This document shows, one piece after another, positions 23,002 through 31,560 of a DNA stretch of 37,576 nt. The DNA comes from UBA6921 sp031363085 (GTDB lineage: Bacteria; Pseudomonadota; Gammaproteobacteria; SG8-11). Below the pieces are notes generated by a model. The model was not told where the DNA came from. It worked only from the letters and a program-made list of their open reading frames with translations, and did not search any database. The stretch is from positions 1 through 37,576 of the forward strand of contig JANLTU010000070.1 in the NCBI GenBank assembly GCA_031363085.1, written 5' to 3'. Made by a program: the position numbers and the translations under genes. Each line of letters begins with the position of its first letter. The stretch's first letter is position 1.

Positions 23002-23781
23002 ATGAACTTCACCGCGACACAAATCAACGCCTGGGTAGGCGGTTATCTGTGGCCGCTGTTTCGCATCGCGGCGATAGTCGCAACTGCACCGATGTTGGGT
23101 GCACGCTATGTTCCGGCACGCGTCAAAATATTCATGATCCTGGCCTTGACGTTAGTGATTGCCCCGAATGTTTCCGACGTGCCGGTGGTTGACCCTTTGA
23201 GCCTGCCGGCACTTGCGATCATCGTCCAACAGCTTGTGATTGGTGCCGCCACCGGCTTGTTGATGGCGATGGTGTTCAGCGCCTTTGCTATCGGCGGCGA
23301 GCTCATCGCCACCCAGATCGGTTTGGGTTTCGCATCGGTGGTCGACCCGCAGATGGGGGTGCAAACCCCGGTGATCAGCCAGTTTTACGTGGTGCTGCTG
23401 TCCTTGGTGTTTGTGTCGCTGAACGGCCACCTGGTGATCATTCGGGAACTAGCCAACAGCTTTGCGACCCTGCCGATTTCTTCACAGGGGCTTGATCGCG
23501 ACATATTCTGGCATCTGATTTTATGGGCTGATCACATGTTTAAAGGCGCGGTATTGATGGCGTTGCCGGCGATCACCACCTTGCTGATCGTCAACGGCGC
23601 GCTGGGCATCATCATGCGCGCGGCACCGCAATTCAATATTCTGAGCATCGGGTTTCCGGTCACCTTGCTGATTGGTTTTGTCGTGATGCTGGTGACGTTG
23701 CCGGTGGTGGTGCCGCAGTTTGTGCAGGCGCTGGAAGTCGGTATCGGGGCTGTGCGCCAGATTCTCAGCGGGAATTTTTAG
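23002..23781 (+). CDS. fliR: Flagellar export gate protein FliR
   Basis: 259 residues. Hydrophobic throughout, with NAWVGGYLWPLFRIAAIV at the start, APMLGARYVPARVKI, ELIATQIGLGFASVVDPQMG and PVISQFYVVLLSLVFVSLNG, all FliR landmarks. It forms the single-copy core of the export gate. It ends three bases before flhB. Confidence 0.98.
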   Translation: MNFTATQINAWVGGYLWPLFRIAAIVATAPMLGARYVPARVKIFMILALTLVIAPNVSDVPVVDPLSLPALAIIVQQLVIGAATGLLMAMVFSAFAIGGELIATQIGLGFASVVDPQMGVQTPVISQFYVVLLSLVFVSLNGHLVIIRELANSFATLPISSQGLDRDIFWHLILWADHMFKGAVLMALPAITTLLIVNGALGIIMRAAPQFNILSIGFPVTLLIGFVVMLVTLPVVVPQFVQALEVGIGAVRQILSGNF

Positions 23782-23784
23782 CGT

Positions 23785-24921
23785 ATGGCGGCGGGGGAGG
23801 AGGGCCAGGAACGCACCGAACAGGCGACACCCAAGCGCCGCGAAGACGCGCGCAAAAAAGGTCAGGTGCCACGTTCGCGCGAACTCAATACCACCCTGAT
23901 GCTGGTGGCGGTGGCCGCGATGATGCTGATGTTCGGCGGTCATTTCATGGGCTCGCTGGCCGAGCTGTTTCGCACCGCGTTCTCATTAACGCGTGCGCAA
24001 ATTTTCGACCCTGGTGCCATGACGCAGGCACTGCGCAGCTTATTCCAGGACGGATTTTTTGCGACGCTGCCATTGCTGGCGGTCACGGTGGTGATCGCGC
24101 TGATCGCGCCGTTGCTGCTCAGCGGCTGGGCTTTCAGCGCCGAGCAAATTGCCATGAAATTCAGCCGCCTCAATCCCATCACTGGATTCGGGCGTATGTT
24201 TTCCTGGCGCGGTTTGCTGGAGCTGTGCAAGGCGCTGATCAAATTCTCATTCATTCTGGCTATCGCCATGATCGTGTTGTGGAGCGAAGTCGACAGCGTG
24301 CTGGGTCTGGGCAGCGAATCCTTGCACAGCGCCGTCGGGCACGCGGCGCATCTGGCGGCGTGGACTTTCTTGTTGCTGAGCTGCGCACTGATGGTGTTGC
24401 CGCTGATCGATGTGCCGTTCCAGCTTTGGGATCACACGCGGCAACTGCGCATGACTCACCAGGAAATCCGCGATGAAAACAAACAGTCCGAAGGCAGCCC
24501 GGAAATCAAGGCGCGCATTCGCCAATTGCAGCGTGACATGGCGCGCCGTCGCATGATGAAGGCGGTGCCGAAAGCGGATGTCATTGTCACCAACCCGACC
24601 CATTACTCGGTGGCCTTGCGTTACGACCAGGGCAAGGCGCGCGCGCCGATTGTGGTGGCCAAGGGCATGGACTTGATCGCGTTGCACATCCGCACGCTGG
24701 CTTCCGAACATCAGGTGCCGGTGATCGAAGCGCCGCCGTTGGCGCGCGCACTCTACTACAGTACCAAGCTTGACAATGAAATCCCGATGGGCCTGTACCT
24801 CGCCGTGGCGAAGTTGCTGGCCTATGTATACCAGTTGAAACACTGGCGCCCGGGGCAGGATGACACCGCGCCGCATGTTCCGGAATTCCCGATCCCGCCG
24901 CAGTTCAGGAAGGATGGATAG
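23785..24921 (+). CDS. flhB: Flagellar export switch protein FlhB
   Basis: 378 residues. Start EEGQERTEQATPKRREDARKKGQ is the diagnostic N terminus. Four membrane helices follow, then the cytoplasmic linker (MTHQEIRDENKQSEGSPEIK) and the autocleavage site NPTH (270-273), followed by YSVALRY and IEAPPLARALYY. Self-cleavage at Asn-Pro lets FlhB switch export from rod/hook to filament substrates. The C terminus is slightly extended and Pro-rich (EFPIPPQFRKDG). Confidence 0.98.
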   Translation: MAAGEEGQERTEQATPKRREDARKKGQVPRSRELNTTLMLVAVAAMMLMFGGHFMGSLAELFRTAFSLTRAQIFDPGAMTQALRSLFQDGFFATLPLLAVTVVIALIAPLLLSGWAFSAEQIAMKFSRLNPITGFGRMFSWRGLLELCKALIKFSFILAIAMIVLWSEVDSVLGLGSESLHSAVGHAAHLAAWTFLLLSCALMVLPLIDVPFQLWDHTRQLRMTHQEIRDENKQSEGSPEIKARIRQLQRDMARRRMMKAVPKADVIVTNPTHYSVALRYDQGKARAPIVVAKGMDLIALHIRTLASEHQVPVIEAPPLARALYYSTKLDNEIPMGLYLAVAKLLAYVYQLKHWRPGQDDTAPHVPEFPIPPQFRKDG

Positions 24922-24935
24922 TTAAATAAATTTTG

Positions 24936-24980
24936 AATGGTGAATGTTTAATGGTGAATTCAAGCGTGCGCTGTGCGCAC
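24936..24980. repeat. Direct repeat and small hairpin upstream of flhA
   Basis: AATGGTGAAT occurs at 24936-24945 and again at 24950-24959. Immediately after, GTGCGC (24966-24971) and GCGCAC (24975-24980) form a tight hairpin with a TGT loop. There is no T-run, so it is not a clear terminator. It lies in the only sizeable gap within the fli-flh series before flhA. Confidence 0.4.
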
Positions 24981-24982
24981 AC

Positions 24983-24998
24983 CGGAATTAACTATGCA
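24983..24998 (+). promoter_or_regulatory. Weak sigma-54-like promoter before flhA
   Basis: GG (24984-24985) and GC (24996-24997) are in the invariant sigma-54 spacing, with TGCA at the -12 end but a poor -24 element (CGGAAT instead of TGGCAC). The predicted start is about 25009, leaving a very short leader that still contains the GAGG ribosome site. flhA is sigma-54 dependent in Pseudomonas, which raises the plausibility. Confidence 0.3.
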
Positions 24999-25023
24999 AA
25001 ATTAGCAGTAACCGAGGTGTGTC

Positions 25024-27105
25024 ATGAATGATCCGTTAGCGGTTTTGAAACGTCTGGCAAGCAACGGGCTGGGTGTGCCCTTGTTGATGATGTTGATGCT
25101 GTCGATGATGGTGGTGCCGCTGCCGCCCATGCTGCTTGATGTGTTGTTCACCTTCAATATTGCGCTGGCGCTGATCGTGCTGCTGGTCAGCATCTACGCT
25201 GTTAAGCCCTTGAGTTTTTCGGTGTTCCCGGTGGTGCTGTTGTTGACTACCTTGCTGCGGCTGAGCTTGAATATCGCCTCGACGCGCGTGGTGTTGCTCA
25301 ACGGGCAAAACGGCACCGATGCCGCCGGCAAGGTGATTCAGGCTTTCGGCGAATTCGTTGTCGGCGGCAATTACGCGGTGGGCATCGTGGTGTTCGCGAT
25401 TCTGGTGGTGATCAACTTCGTGGTCGTGACCAAGGGCGCCGGGCGCATTTCCGAAGTCACCGCGCGCTTCACGCTGGATTCGATGCCCGGTAAGCAGATG
25501 GCCATCGACGCCGATTTGAACGCCGGCCAGATCACCCACGAGCAGGCCAACGAGCGCCGCAAAGAAGTGGTGCGCGAAGCGGACTTCTACGGCTCGATGG
25601 ACGGCGCCAGCAAGTTCGTTCGCGGCGACGCGGTGGCAGGTATCATCATCATGCTGGTGTGCATCATCGGCGGTTTGGCCATCGGCGTATTCCAGCACAA
25701 CATGCCGGTCGGGCAGGCGTTGCAAAACTACACCTTGTTGACCATCGGCGATGGCTTGGTGGCGCAAATTCCGGCGCTGGTGCTGTCGACCGCCGCCGGC
25801 ATTATCGTGACGCGCGCCTCCACCTCCGAACAGCTCGGCGAGCAGATCATTGCACAATTGTTCACCGACCCACGCGCGCTGGGCACCACCGCCGCCGTGG
25901 TCGGCATCATGGGTTTGATCCCCGGCATGCCGAATCTTGCGTTCCTCACGCTGGCGGCGGTGGCAGGCGCCGGAGCTTGGTACCAAGCTCGCAAGCAGCG
26001 TGCCGCACTGGCCGCTCCGGCGCGCGCAGCCGTCGCGCCGGTGTTGCCGCCGGAAAGTAAAGACTTAAGCTGGGACGACGTGCAGCCGGTCGACTTGCTC
26101 GGGTTGGAAGTCGGCTACCGGTTGATTCCGCTGGTCGACAAAAATCAGGGCGGCCAATTGATGGCGCGCATCAAGGGCGTACGCAAGAAAAACTCGCAGG
26201 ATTTAGGCTTTTTGGTGCCAGCGGTGCACATACGTGACAATTTAGATCTGGCGCCGACCGCGTATCGCATCACGCTGATGGGTGTGATCGCCGGCGAGTC
26301 GGACATTCATCCCGAGCGCGAACTGGCGATTAATCCCGGGCAAGTGTTCGGACAACTGCCAGGCATCAAGACCAAAGACCCTGCGTTCGGGCTCGACGCG
26401 GTGTGGATCGATCCGCATCAGCGTGAACACGCGCAAGGGCTGGGCTACACCGTGGTCGACGCCAGCACCGTGGTCGCAACCCACCTGAGCCAGATCGTGC
26501 AGGACCACGCGCACGAGTTGCTGGGGCGCGAAGAAGTGCAGCAATTGGTCGACAAGCTCACCAAGCTGGCGCCGAAGCTGGCCGAAGAACTGGTGCCCAA
26601 AGCCTTGCCCCTGGGCGTGGTGGTGAAAGTGTTTCAAAACCTGCTGGAAGAAAAAATCCCGCTGCGCGATGTGCGTTCGATTGCCGAGACCCTGGCCGAT
26701 CACGCGCCGCGTAGTCAAGACCCGGGGGTGTTAACCGCCGCCGTGCGCGCCGCGCTGGGCCGCTCGATAGTACAGCAGATCAATGGGCTCTCGGCCGAGC
26801 TTGCGGTGATGACGCTGGAACCCTCGCTGGAGCAGTTGTTACAGAAATCAACGCAGGCCAGTAGCGAAGAGTGGTCCGGTTTCGAGCCGGGGCTGGCGGA
26901 ACGTTTGCATCGCGCATTGCGCGCGCAAGCGCAGCGGCAGGAAGTCGCCGGCCAGCCGGCGGTGTTGCTGGTGCCCGCCTCGTTGCGCACTTTGCTCGCG
27001 CGTTTTGTGCGTCACACGATCCCCGGGTTGCGGGTCTTGTCATTTAACGAAGTGCCTGACGACAAGCAGATAAAAGTCATTGCGACGGTGGGCGGCGCAG
27101 CGTAA
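25024..27105 (+). CDS. flhA: Flagellar export protein FlhA
   Basis: 693 residues, full length. About eight membrane helices in the first 320 residues include PLPPMLLDVLFTFNIALALI and LLLTTLLRLSLNIASTRVVL. The FHIPEP signature region reads GRISEVTARFTLDSMPGKQM, AIDADLNAGQI, and EADFYGSMDGASKFVRGDA. The large cytoplasmic domain (from about 340) binds chaperone-substrate complexes. It carries LGYTVVDASTVVATHLSQI and IPLRDVRSIAETLADHA. FlhA drives proton-coupled export. It is separated from flhB by 102 bases and followed by two non-flagellar genes. Confidence 0.98.
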   Translation: MNDPLAVLKRLASNGLGVPLLMMLMLSMMVVPLPPMLLDVLFTFNIALALIVLLVSIYAVKPLSFSVFPVVLLLTTLLRLSLNIASTRVVLLNGQNGTDAAGKVIQAFGEFVVGGNYAVGIVVFAILVVINFVVVTKGAGRISEVTARFTLDSMPGKQMAIDADLNAGQITHEQANERRKEVVREADFYGSMDGASKFVRGDAVAGIIIMLVCIIGGLAIGVFQHNMPVGQALQNYTLLTIGDGLVAQIPALVLSTAAGIIVTRASTSEQLGEQIIAQLFTDPRALGTTAAVVGIMGLIPGMPNLAFLTLAAVAGAGAWYQARKQRAALAAPARAAVAPVLPPESKDLSWDDVQPVDLLGLEVGYRLIPLVDKNQGGQLMARIKGVRKKNSQDLGFLVPAVHIRDNLDLAPTAYRITLMGVIAGESDIHPERELAINPGQVFGQLPGIKTKDPAFGLDAVWIDPHQREHAQGLGYTVVDASTVVATHLSQIVQDHAHELLGREEVQQLVDKLTKLAPKLAEELVPKALPLGVVVKVFQNLLEEKIPLRDVRSIAETLADHAPRSQDPGVLTAAVRAALGRSIVQQINGLSAELAVMTLEPSLEQLLQKSTQASSEEWSGFEPGLAERLHRALRAQAQRQEVAGQPAVLLVPASLRTLLARFVRHTIPGLRVLSFNEVPDDKQIKVIATVGGAA

Positions 27106-27253
27106 CGAAAAAGTGAGGCGATTTGAAAAAGTGGACGCGATCATTGCAGTAAAAGGGCAATTAACAAGGTGTAACCGCTATGAAAGGTATAGAAGGTAGA
27201 ATACGCTTGCTACTCCAATTTCAACGTGTCGAGAGCGGGTAGGCGTCAGCGGT

Positions 27254-27814
27254 ATGAGGTCAGTAAAAAAGGTAGAACGCATCAGTGTTGATGACTACCT
27301 GCGACAGGAAGAGCGCGGCGAGGAACGTCACGAGTATGTGCATGGGGCAATTTATGCGATGGTCGGCGGCACGGCCCGGCACAATTTGATCACCACGGCG
27401 ATAACCTCGGCATTGCGTGCGCACTTGAAAGATACGCCCTCCACAGTGTTCGTGTCGGACATGAAAGTGCGGGTCGACGATGTCTTCTACTACCCGGATG
27501 TGATGGCGGTCTGCACCCCGGTCGATCCCGGCTCATTGTTTCAAACAGAACCGGTGTTGCTGATCGAGGTGTTATCTAAATCGACGGAATCAAAAGACCG
27601 GCTCGAAAAGTTAGTCGCCTACCAAAGCATTCCAGGCGTGCAAGAATATGTGCTGGTCGCGCAGGACAAGGTGGCTATTGATATCTACCGCCGCAGCGAG
27701 AACGGCTGGCAGCTCGAATCACTGAGTCATGGCGATACGGTCACATTTGAATCGTTGCATTTTGAAGCCGCTGCCGAAATATTTTATGAAGATATTTTGG
27801 GCTTACTCAAATAG
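27254..27814 (+). CDS. Uma2-family putative PD-(D/E)XK nuclease
   Basis: 186 residues, ATG at 27254. Family features: SVDDYLRQEER, HEYVHGAIYAMVGGTARHNLI, VFVSDMKVRV, then the nuclease-fold residues in YYPDVMAVC (Asp), LLIEVLSKSTESKD (Glu) and RLEKLVAYQSI (Lys), and YVLVAQDKVAIDIYRR. Uma2 (DUF820) proteins have a restriction-endonuclease-like fold, are very abundant in cyanobacteria and often move between genomes; their role is unknown. It sits between flhA and flhF, which are normally adjacent, so it looks inserted. The upstream gap 27106-27253 has no clear promoter. Confidence 0.88.
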   Translation: MRSVKKVERISVDDYLRQEERGEERHEYVHGAIYAMVGGTARHNLITTAITSALRAHLKDTPSTVFVSDMKVRVDDVFYYPDVMAVCTPVDPGSLFQTEPVLLIEVLSKSTESKDRLEKLVAYQSIPGVQEYVLVAQDKVAIDIYRRSENGWQLESLSHGDTVTFESLHFEAAAEIFYEDILGLLK

Positions 27815-27846
27815 GCCCCGCTAACTCTGGCTTGCAAGGTAAGTGC

Positions 27847-27930
27847 CGTGCATGCACGATTTACGCGTAGAACGAAATCGCCACGGATCGGGGTCAGGCT
27901 TGAGTTATTGCGTTATTAATCCCTGTCCGT
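27847..27930. repeat. Non-coding stretch with a perfect palindrome and a degraded inverted repeat
   Basis: CGTGCATGCACG (27847-27858) is a perfect 12-base palindrome. Further on, ACGGATCGGGGTCAGG (from about 27884) and CCTGTCCGT (27922-27930) form an imperfect inverted repeat around an AT-rich centre with two TTATT units. GGGGTCAGG-type ends are common beside REP-associated transposase relics, so it may be a mobile-element scar. No coding sequence is seen in 27815-27995. Confidence 0.3.
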
Positions 27931-27995
27931 CGAATGGATTGGAAAGGCTGATTCGCTAGCGCGTTATCATGTGCTGGCTCGAACACCGAACAAGG

Positions 27996-28320
27996 TCACG
28001 TCAATACTTCCAAGCCTTTCCGGTCCAACAGATACAGCAGCTTGAGCGAGGGGCCGCTGGGGTGCTTCTCGCCGATTTCCCATTGGCGCACTGTCGACAG
28101 GCGGGTGTTGAGCACGAGCGCGAACACGGCTTGACTGAGGTTATAGCGATCCCGCAGCACGCGGGTGTTTTTGCCGGGATACTCGGGGAGGGTGATCGGG
28201 ACACAACGCATCGTAGTGGCGCATCCGGCATGTGTCGATCAATCCGGCGGAGTGAAGATCGCGTTCGGTCGCATGCACTGCGTCGAGGATGGGGTGTTTC
28301 ACCTTGGTTTTAGTTGTCAT
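27996..28320 (-). pseudogene. HTH antitoxin-like gene (HigA/XRE type), frameshifted
   Basis: Starts at ATG 28320 with AGGAGA upstream on the minus strand. The first frame gives MTTKTKVKHPILDAVHATER, DLHSAGLIDTCRMRHYDALC. The rest is in another frame: LPEYPGKNTRVLRDRYNLSQ, AVFALVLN, STVRQWEIGEKHPSGPSLKL, LYLLDRKGLEVLT. Removing one base from the CCC at 28198-28200 joins the two into about 107 residues, the normal length for this antitoxin family, with the HTH around NLSQAVFALVL. The second half alone (from 28211) would be a 71-residue HTH protein. No toxin gene is recognisable upstream or downstream. Sequencing error cannot be excluded. Confidence 0.72.
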
Positions 28321-28334
28321 GGCAAATCTCCTGC

Positions 28335-28418
28335 AATGCTACGCATTCTACGCGAGCGCCAAGTATGGCGACGAGAGTTTCAGCAGGCCGGTCATGATCG
28401 CCTGCAATGCTGCGCAAT
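28335..28418. promoter_or_regulatory. Paired palindromes, likely operator of the HTH gene
   Basis: AATGC-TAC-GCATT (28335-28347) is a perfect inverted repeat and AATGC-TGC-GCAAT (28406-28418) a near copy, 71 bases apart. Both lie within a longer repeated CCTGCAATGCT core. The first is only 15 bases from the antitoxin-like ATG at 28320. Antitoxins of this kind repress their own promoter through such repeats; the operator role is inferred. The remainder of 28348-28573 shows no gene. Confidence 0.5.
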
Positions 28419-28573
28419 GTGGTTCCTATAGCCGAAACTTTGGCGGATCACCCGCCGCCTAGTCAGGGCCCCGGCGTATGGCGCGCTAGGGTGTGCGGTA
28501 CTTGACTGATCGAATGTGCCGTAGATCAAGGGGCTGGCGGTGGAACTTGCGGCGCTGAGGTTGAAACTGGCAC

Positions 28574-28589
28574 TGGAACGGTAGTTGCA
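28574..28589 (+). promoter_or_regulatory. Sigma-54 promoter of flhF
   Basis: TGGAACGGTAGTTGCA differs from the consensus TGGCACGRNNNTTGCW at one position (A for C). The invariant GG (28575-28576) and GC (28587-28588) are correctly spaced. The predicted start is about 28600, some 23 bases before the flhF ATG. It restores independent flagellar control downstream of the inserted Uma2/HTH block. Confidence 0.75.
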
Positions 28590-28622
28590 GAAGTCAGCAC
28601 AGTCCAGTCAACGTAGCGTGCC

Positions 28623-29861
28623 ATGCAAATTAAACGTTTTTTCGCCGAAGACATGCGGCAGGTTATCCGCAAGGTGGAGCGCGAGCTCGGCCCCGAGGCG
28701 GTCATTTTGTCGAACAAGAAAGTCCCCGGCGGCATCGAGATCGTTGCCGCGATGGATTACGATGACGCGCTGCTCGCTAAAGAGCTGGGCAGCGCAGCGT
28801 CGCCCGCAACACCCGCTCCCGCCGAACGCCGGCAAGCCGCCAAAGACGAAGTTCCTGTGGCCGCCAGCGAGACGGCGTTACCACAGGCGCCGCGTCGTGA
28901 CGCTAACTATTGGTCGCAAGAACCGTCGTTGCAGCAGATTCACGCCGAGCTTGCCGAGCTGCGCAATTTGCTCGAACAGCAGATGAGCGGACTGGCCTGG
29001 GGCGATGAAGCACGCCGGCATCCGCTGCGCGCAAAAATCCTGCGCGATCTTCTGGAGCTGGGTCTTGACAGCGAGCTGAGCCGCTCGATTGCCACGCGTG
29101 TGCCGGATGACTTGAGCGCGCAACACGGCTGGGTCAAGGCTATCGAAATCTTGATCGCCGATGTGACGGTGGCCAACGACGATGCGCTGGAGCGCGGCGG
29201 CGTGGTGGCCTTGGTCGGCCCCACCGGGGTGGGCAAGACCACTACCATCGCCAAGCTGGCGGCGCGTTACGCATTACGTCACGGGCGCAAGCGCGTGGCC
29301 CTGGTGACCATCGACAACTACCGCATCGGCGCGCACGAACAACTGCGCACCTATGGCCGCATCATGGATGTCCCTGTGTATACGGTGAAAAATCCCGAGG
29401 AAATGCGCGGCGCGCTGGCCGATCTGGTCGACCGCGATCTGGTGCTGATCGATACCGCCGGCATGAGTCATCGCGACCAACGCCTACAGGATCAATTTGC
29501 CCTCTTGAGCGCCGCGCAGCCGAACCTCAAAACCTGTCTGGTGCTGGCGGCAACCACGCAGCTCAGCGGCCTTGCCGAAATCGCCCAGGTGTTTAAGGGC
29601 CTGTCTTTACATGGCTGTGTGCTCACCAAACTGGACGAGGCTGCGCAACTGGGCGATGCCTTGTCGAGCGTGATCGCGCAGCGCCTGCCCTTGATGTATC
29701 TGAGCGACGGGCAGCGCGTGCCGGAAGACCTGCACGTGGCGCGCGCCAAAAATCTGGTCTACCGCGCCGTGACCTTGCAGCGGCAGAAGGGCCATGTCGA
29801 GATCAATACGGAAATTTTGGAATCCGCGTTCCTGGGAGTGGCGGCCAATGCTAATGTCTGA
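28623..29861 (+). CDS. flhF: Flagellar biosynthesis GTPase FlhF
   Basis: 412 residues. N-terminal MQIKRFFAEDMRQVIRKVER and LGPEAVILSNKKVPGGIEIV are the FlhF B-domain signature. The SRP-type GTPase part has GPTGVGKTTTIAKLAARYA (P-loop from 199), VTIDNYRIGAHEQLRTYGRI, IDTAGMSHRD and TKLDEAAQLG. FlhF sets the polar site and recruits the first MS-ring proteins. No strong ribosome site precedes the ATG. It overlaps fleN by 14 bases. Confidence 0.97.
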   Translation: MQIKRFFAEDMRQVIRKVERELGPEAVILSNKKVPGGIEIVAAMDYDDALLAKELGSAASPATPAPAERRQAAKDEVPVAASETALPQAPRRDANYWSQEPSLQQIHAELAELRNLLEQQMSGLAWGDEARRHPLRAKILRDLLELGLDSELSRSIATRVPDDLSAQHGWVKAIEILIADVTVANDDALERGGVVALVGPTGVGKTTTIAKLAARYALRHGRKRVALVTIDNYRIGAHEQLRTYGRIMDVPVYTVKNPEEMRGALADLVDRDLVLIDTAGMSHRDQRLQDQFALLSAAQPNLKTCLVLAATTQLSGLAEIAQVFKGLSLHGCVLTKLDEAAQLGDALSSVIAQRLPLMYLSDGQRVPEDLHVARAKNLVYRAVTLQRQKGHVEINTEILESAFLGVAANANV

Positions 29862-30735
29862 ACCCTTTATCGACCAGGCAGCGGGCTTGCGCCGTATTGT
29901 CAAGCCACGGCCCGTGCGCGTTATCGCGGTGACCAGTGGCAAAGGTGGTGTGGGTAAAACCAATATTTCCGTCAACCTTGGCATCGCGCTGGCACAGGAA
30001 GGCAAAGAGGTCATGCTGATGGATGCCGATTTCGGTCTGGCGAACGTCGACGTGATGCTGGGCCTGCATCCAACCTACAATTTGTCGCACGTCATCAGCG
30101 GCGAACGTGCGCTGGAAGAAGTGATCGTACCCGGCCCCTCCGGGTTACGCGTGGTGCCGGCCTCTTCGGGCGTGAAGAAAATGGCCGAGCTCGATGTCAG
30201 CCAGCACGCCGGGGTGATTCGCGCCTTCAGCGAGCTGAGCCACGCGCTGGATGTGCTCATCATCGACACGGCGGCCGGCATTTCCGAAAGCGTGGTGAGT
30301 TACGCGCGCGCTGCACAGGAAGTGGTGGTGGTGGTGTGCGACGAGCCGGCATCGATCACCGATGCCTACGCCATGATCAAACTGCTGAACCGCGATTACG
30401 CCATCAATCGCTTCCGCATTCTCGCCAACATGGTGATGAGCGTGCAGGAAGGACGCACCCTGTTTCATAAACTGACGGCGGTCACCGACCGTTACCTGGA
30501 CATCGCGATGGATTTCATGGGCGCGATTCCGCACGACGACTATCTGAAGAAAGCGGTACAGAAGCAGCGTGCGGTGGTGGACGCATACCCGCGCAGCAAG
30601 GCGGCATTGGCATTCAAGAAACTCGCGCAAAAGACAGACCACTGGCCACTGCCATCGAGCGCGGGCGGGCATCTTGAGTTTTTCGTTGAGCGATTGATCA
30701 TGGCCAGTCAACACGTGGGGAGTGAACTTCGATGA
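29848..30735 (+). CDS. fleN: Flagellar number regulator FleN (FlhG)
   Basis: 295 residues from ATG 29848, with GGGAG nine bases upstream; ATG 29854 is an alternative. MinD/ParA-type ATPase: deviant Walker A SGKGGVGKT (30-38), MLMDADFGLANVDVMLG and VLIIDTAAGISESVV. FleN limits flagellar number by restraining FlhF and the FleQ activator. Ends VGSELR and overlaps fliA by four bases (ATGA). Confidence 0.96.
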   Translation: MLMSEPFIDQAAGLRRIVKPRPVRVIAVTSGKGGVGKTNISVNLGIALAQEGKEVMLMDADFGLANVDVMLGLHPTYNLSHVISGERALEEVIVPGPSGLRVVPASSGVKKMAELDVSQHAGVIRAFSELSHALDVLIIDTAAGISESVVSYARAAQEVVVVVCDEPASITDAYAMIKLLNRDYAINRFRILANMVMSVQEGRTLFHKLTAVTDRYLDIAMDFMGAIPHDDYLKKAVQKQRAVVDAYPRSKAALAFKKLAQKTDHWPLPSSAGGHLEFFVERLIMASQHVGSELR

Positions 30736-31481
30736 GCGCCGCAGCGAAGTATGTGAATACCCAAACCCAAACCCAGATCAGCAAGAAAAGTAAAAAAGAC
30801 GCTTTGACGGTGCAGAAGTACGCACCCCTGGTCAAGCGTATCGCCTACCACTTGATCAGCCGTTTACCGCCCAGCGTGCAGCCGGACGATTTAATCCAGG
30901 CCGGTATGATCGGCCTGCTGGAGGCGGCGCGAAATTACAATGCCAATCAGGGCGCGAGTTTTGAAACCTACGCCGGCATTCGCATACGCGGGTCAATGCT
31001 TGACGAAATCCGCAAGAACGATTGGGCGCCGCGTTCCGTGCATCGCAAGGCACGCATGGTGGCGGAAGTGGTGCGCGATATTGAAAATCGCACCGGCCGC
31101 GATGCCCGCGACCATGAAATCGCCGAGGCCATGGGTCTGACGCTCGACGAGTATCACCAGATCTTGCAGGACTCCAACGGCCACAAAATTTTCAGCTTTG
31201 AAGATCTGGGCGTCGACGACGACTGCATGTCGGTCGGCATGAACGAACATCTGCCCGGACCGCTGGAAGGGCTGCAACGCGAAGACTTCAAACGCAATCT
31301 CTCGCAAGCCATCGCCGGATTGCCGGAACGCGAACGTCTGGTCATGTCGTTGTACTACGACAAAGAACTAAACCTTCGCGAGATCGGTGCCGTAATAGGT
31401 GTGAGCGAATCGCGCGTCAGTCAAATTCATAGTCAGGCCGTCATCCGTTTGCAAGCGCGCCTGACTTCGTGGACCACCTGA
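30732..31481 (+). CDS. fliA: Flagellar sigma factor FliA (sigma-28)
   Basis: 249 residues. Region 2: PLVKRIAYHLISRLPPSVQP, DDLIQAGMIGLLEAARNYN and FETYAGIRIRGSMLDEIRKN, then DWAPRSVHRKAR. Region 3 spans about 110-170. Region 4: LPERERLVMSLYYDKELNLR, EIGAVIGVSESRVSQIHSQA. It directs transcription of flagellin, chemoreceptor and other late genes. Four-base overlap with fleN. Confidence 0.97.
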   Translation: MSAAAKYVNTQTQTQISKKSKKDALTVQKYAPLVKRIAYHLISRLPPSVQPDDLIQAGMIGLLEAARNYNANQGASFETYAGIRIRGSMLDEIRKNDWAPRSVHRKARMVAEVVRDIENRTGRDARDHEIAEAMGLTLDEYHQILQDSNGHKIFSFEDLGVDDDCMSVGMNEHLPGPLEGLQREDFKRNLSQAIAGLPERERLVMSLYYDKELNLREIGAVIGVSESRVSQIHSQAVIRLQARLTSWTT

Positions 31482-31560
31482 CCTACACGCATCGCCGGTT
31501 TGCATCACTTGAGTAAACATCCAAGCCAGAGATGTCGCTGGGCTGATCGGAGGCTTTATC

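Noticed and set aside
25036..25986. Long minus-strand open frame (316 residues) within flhA
   Set aside because: His/Gln/Arg-rich shadow of the flhA codon pattern with no coherent fold.
28432..28560. Toxin (HigB-like) gene partner of the broken antitoxin
   Set aside because: All minus-strand frames upstream of the antitoxin are short or interrupted, and none resembles a HigB-type toxin.
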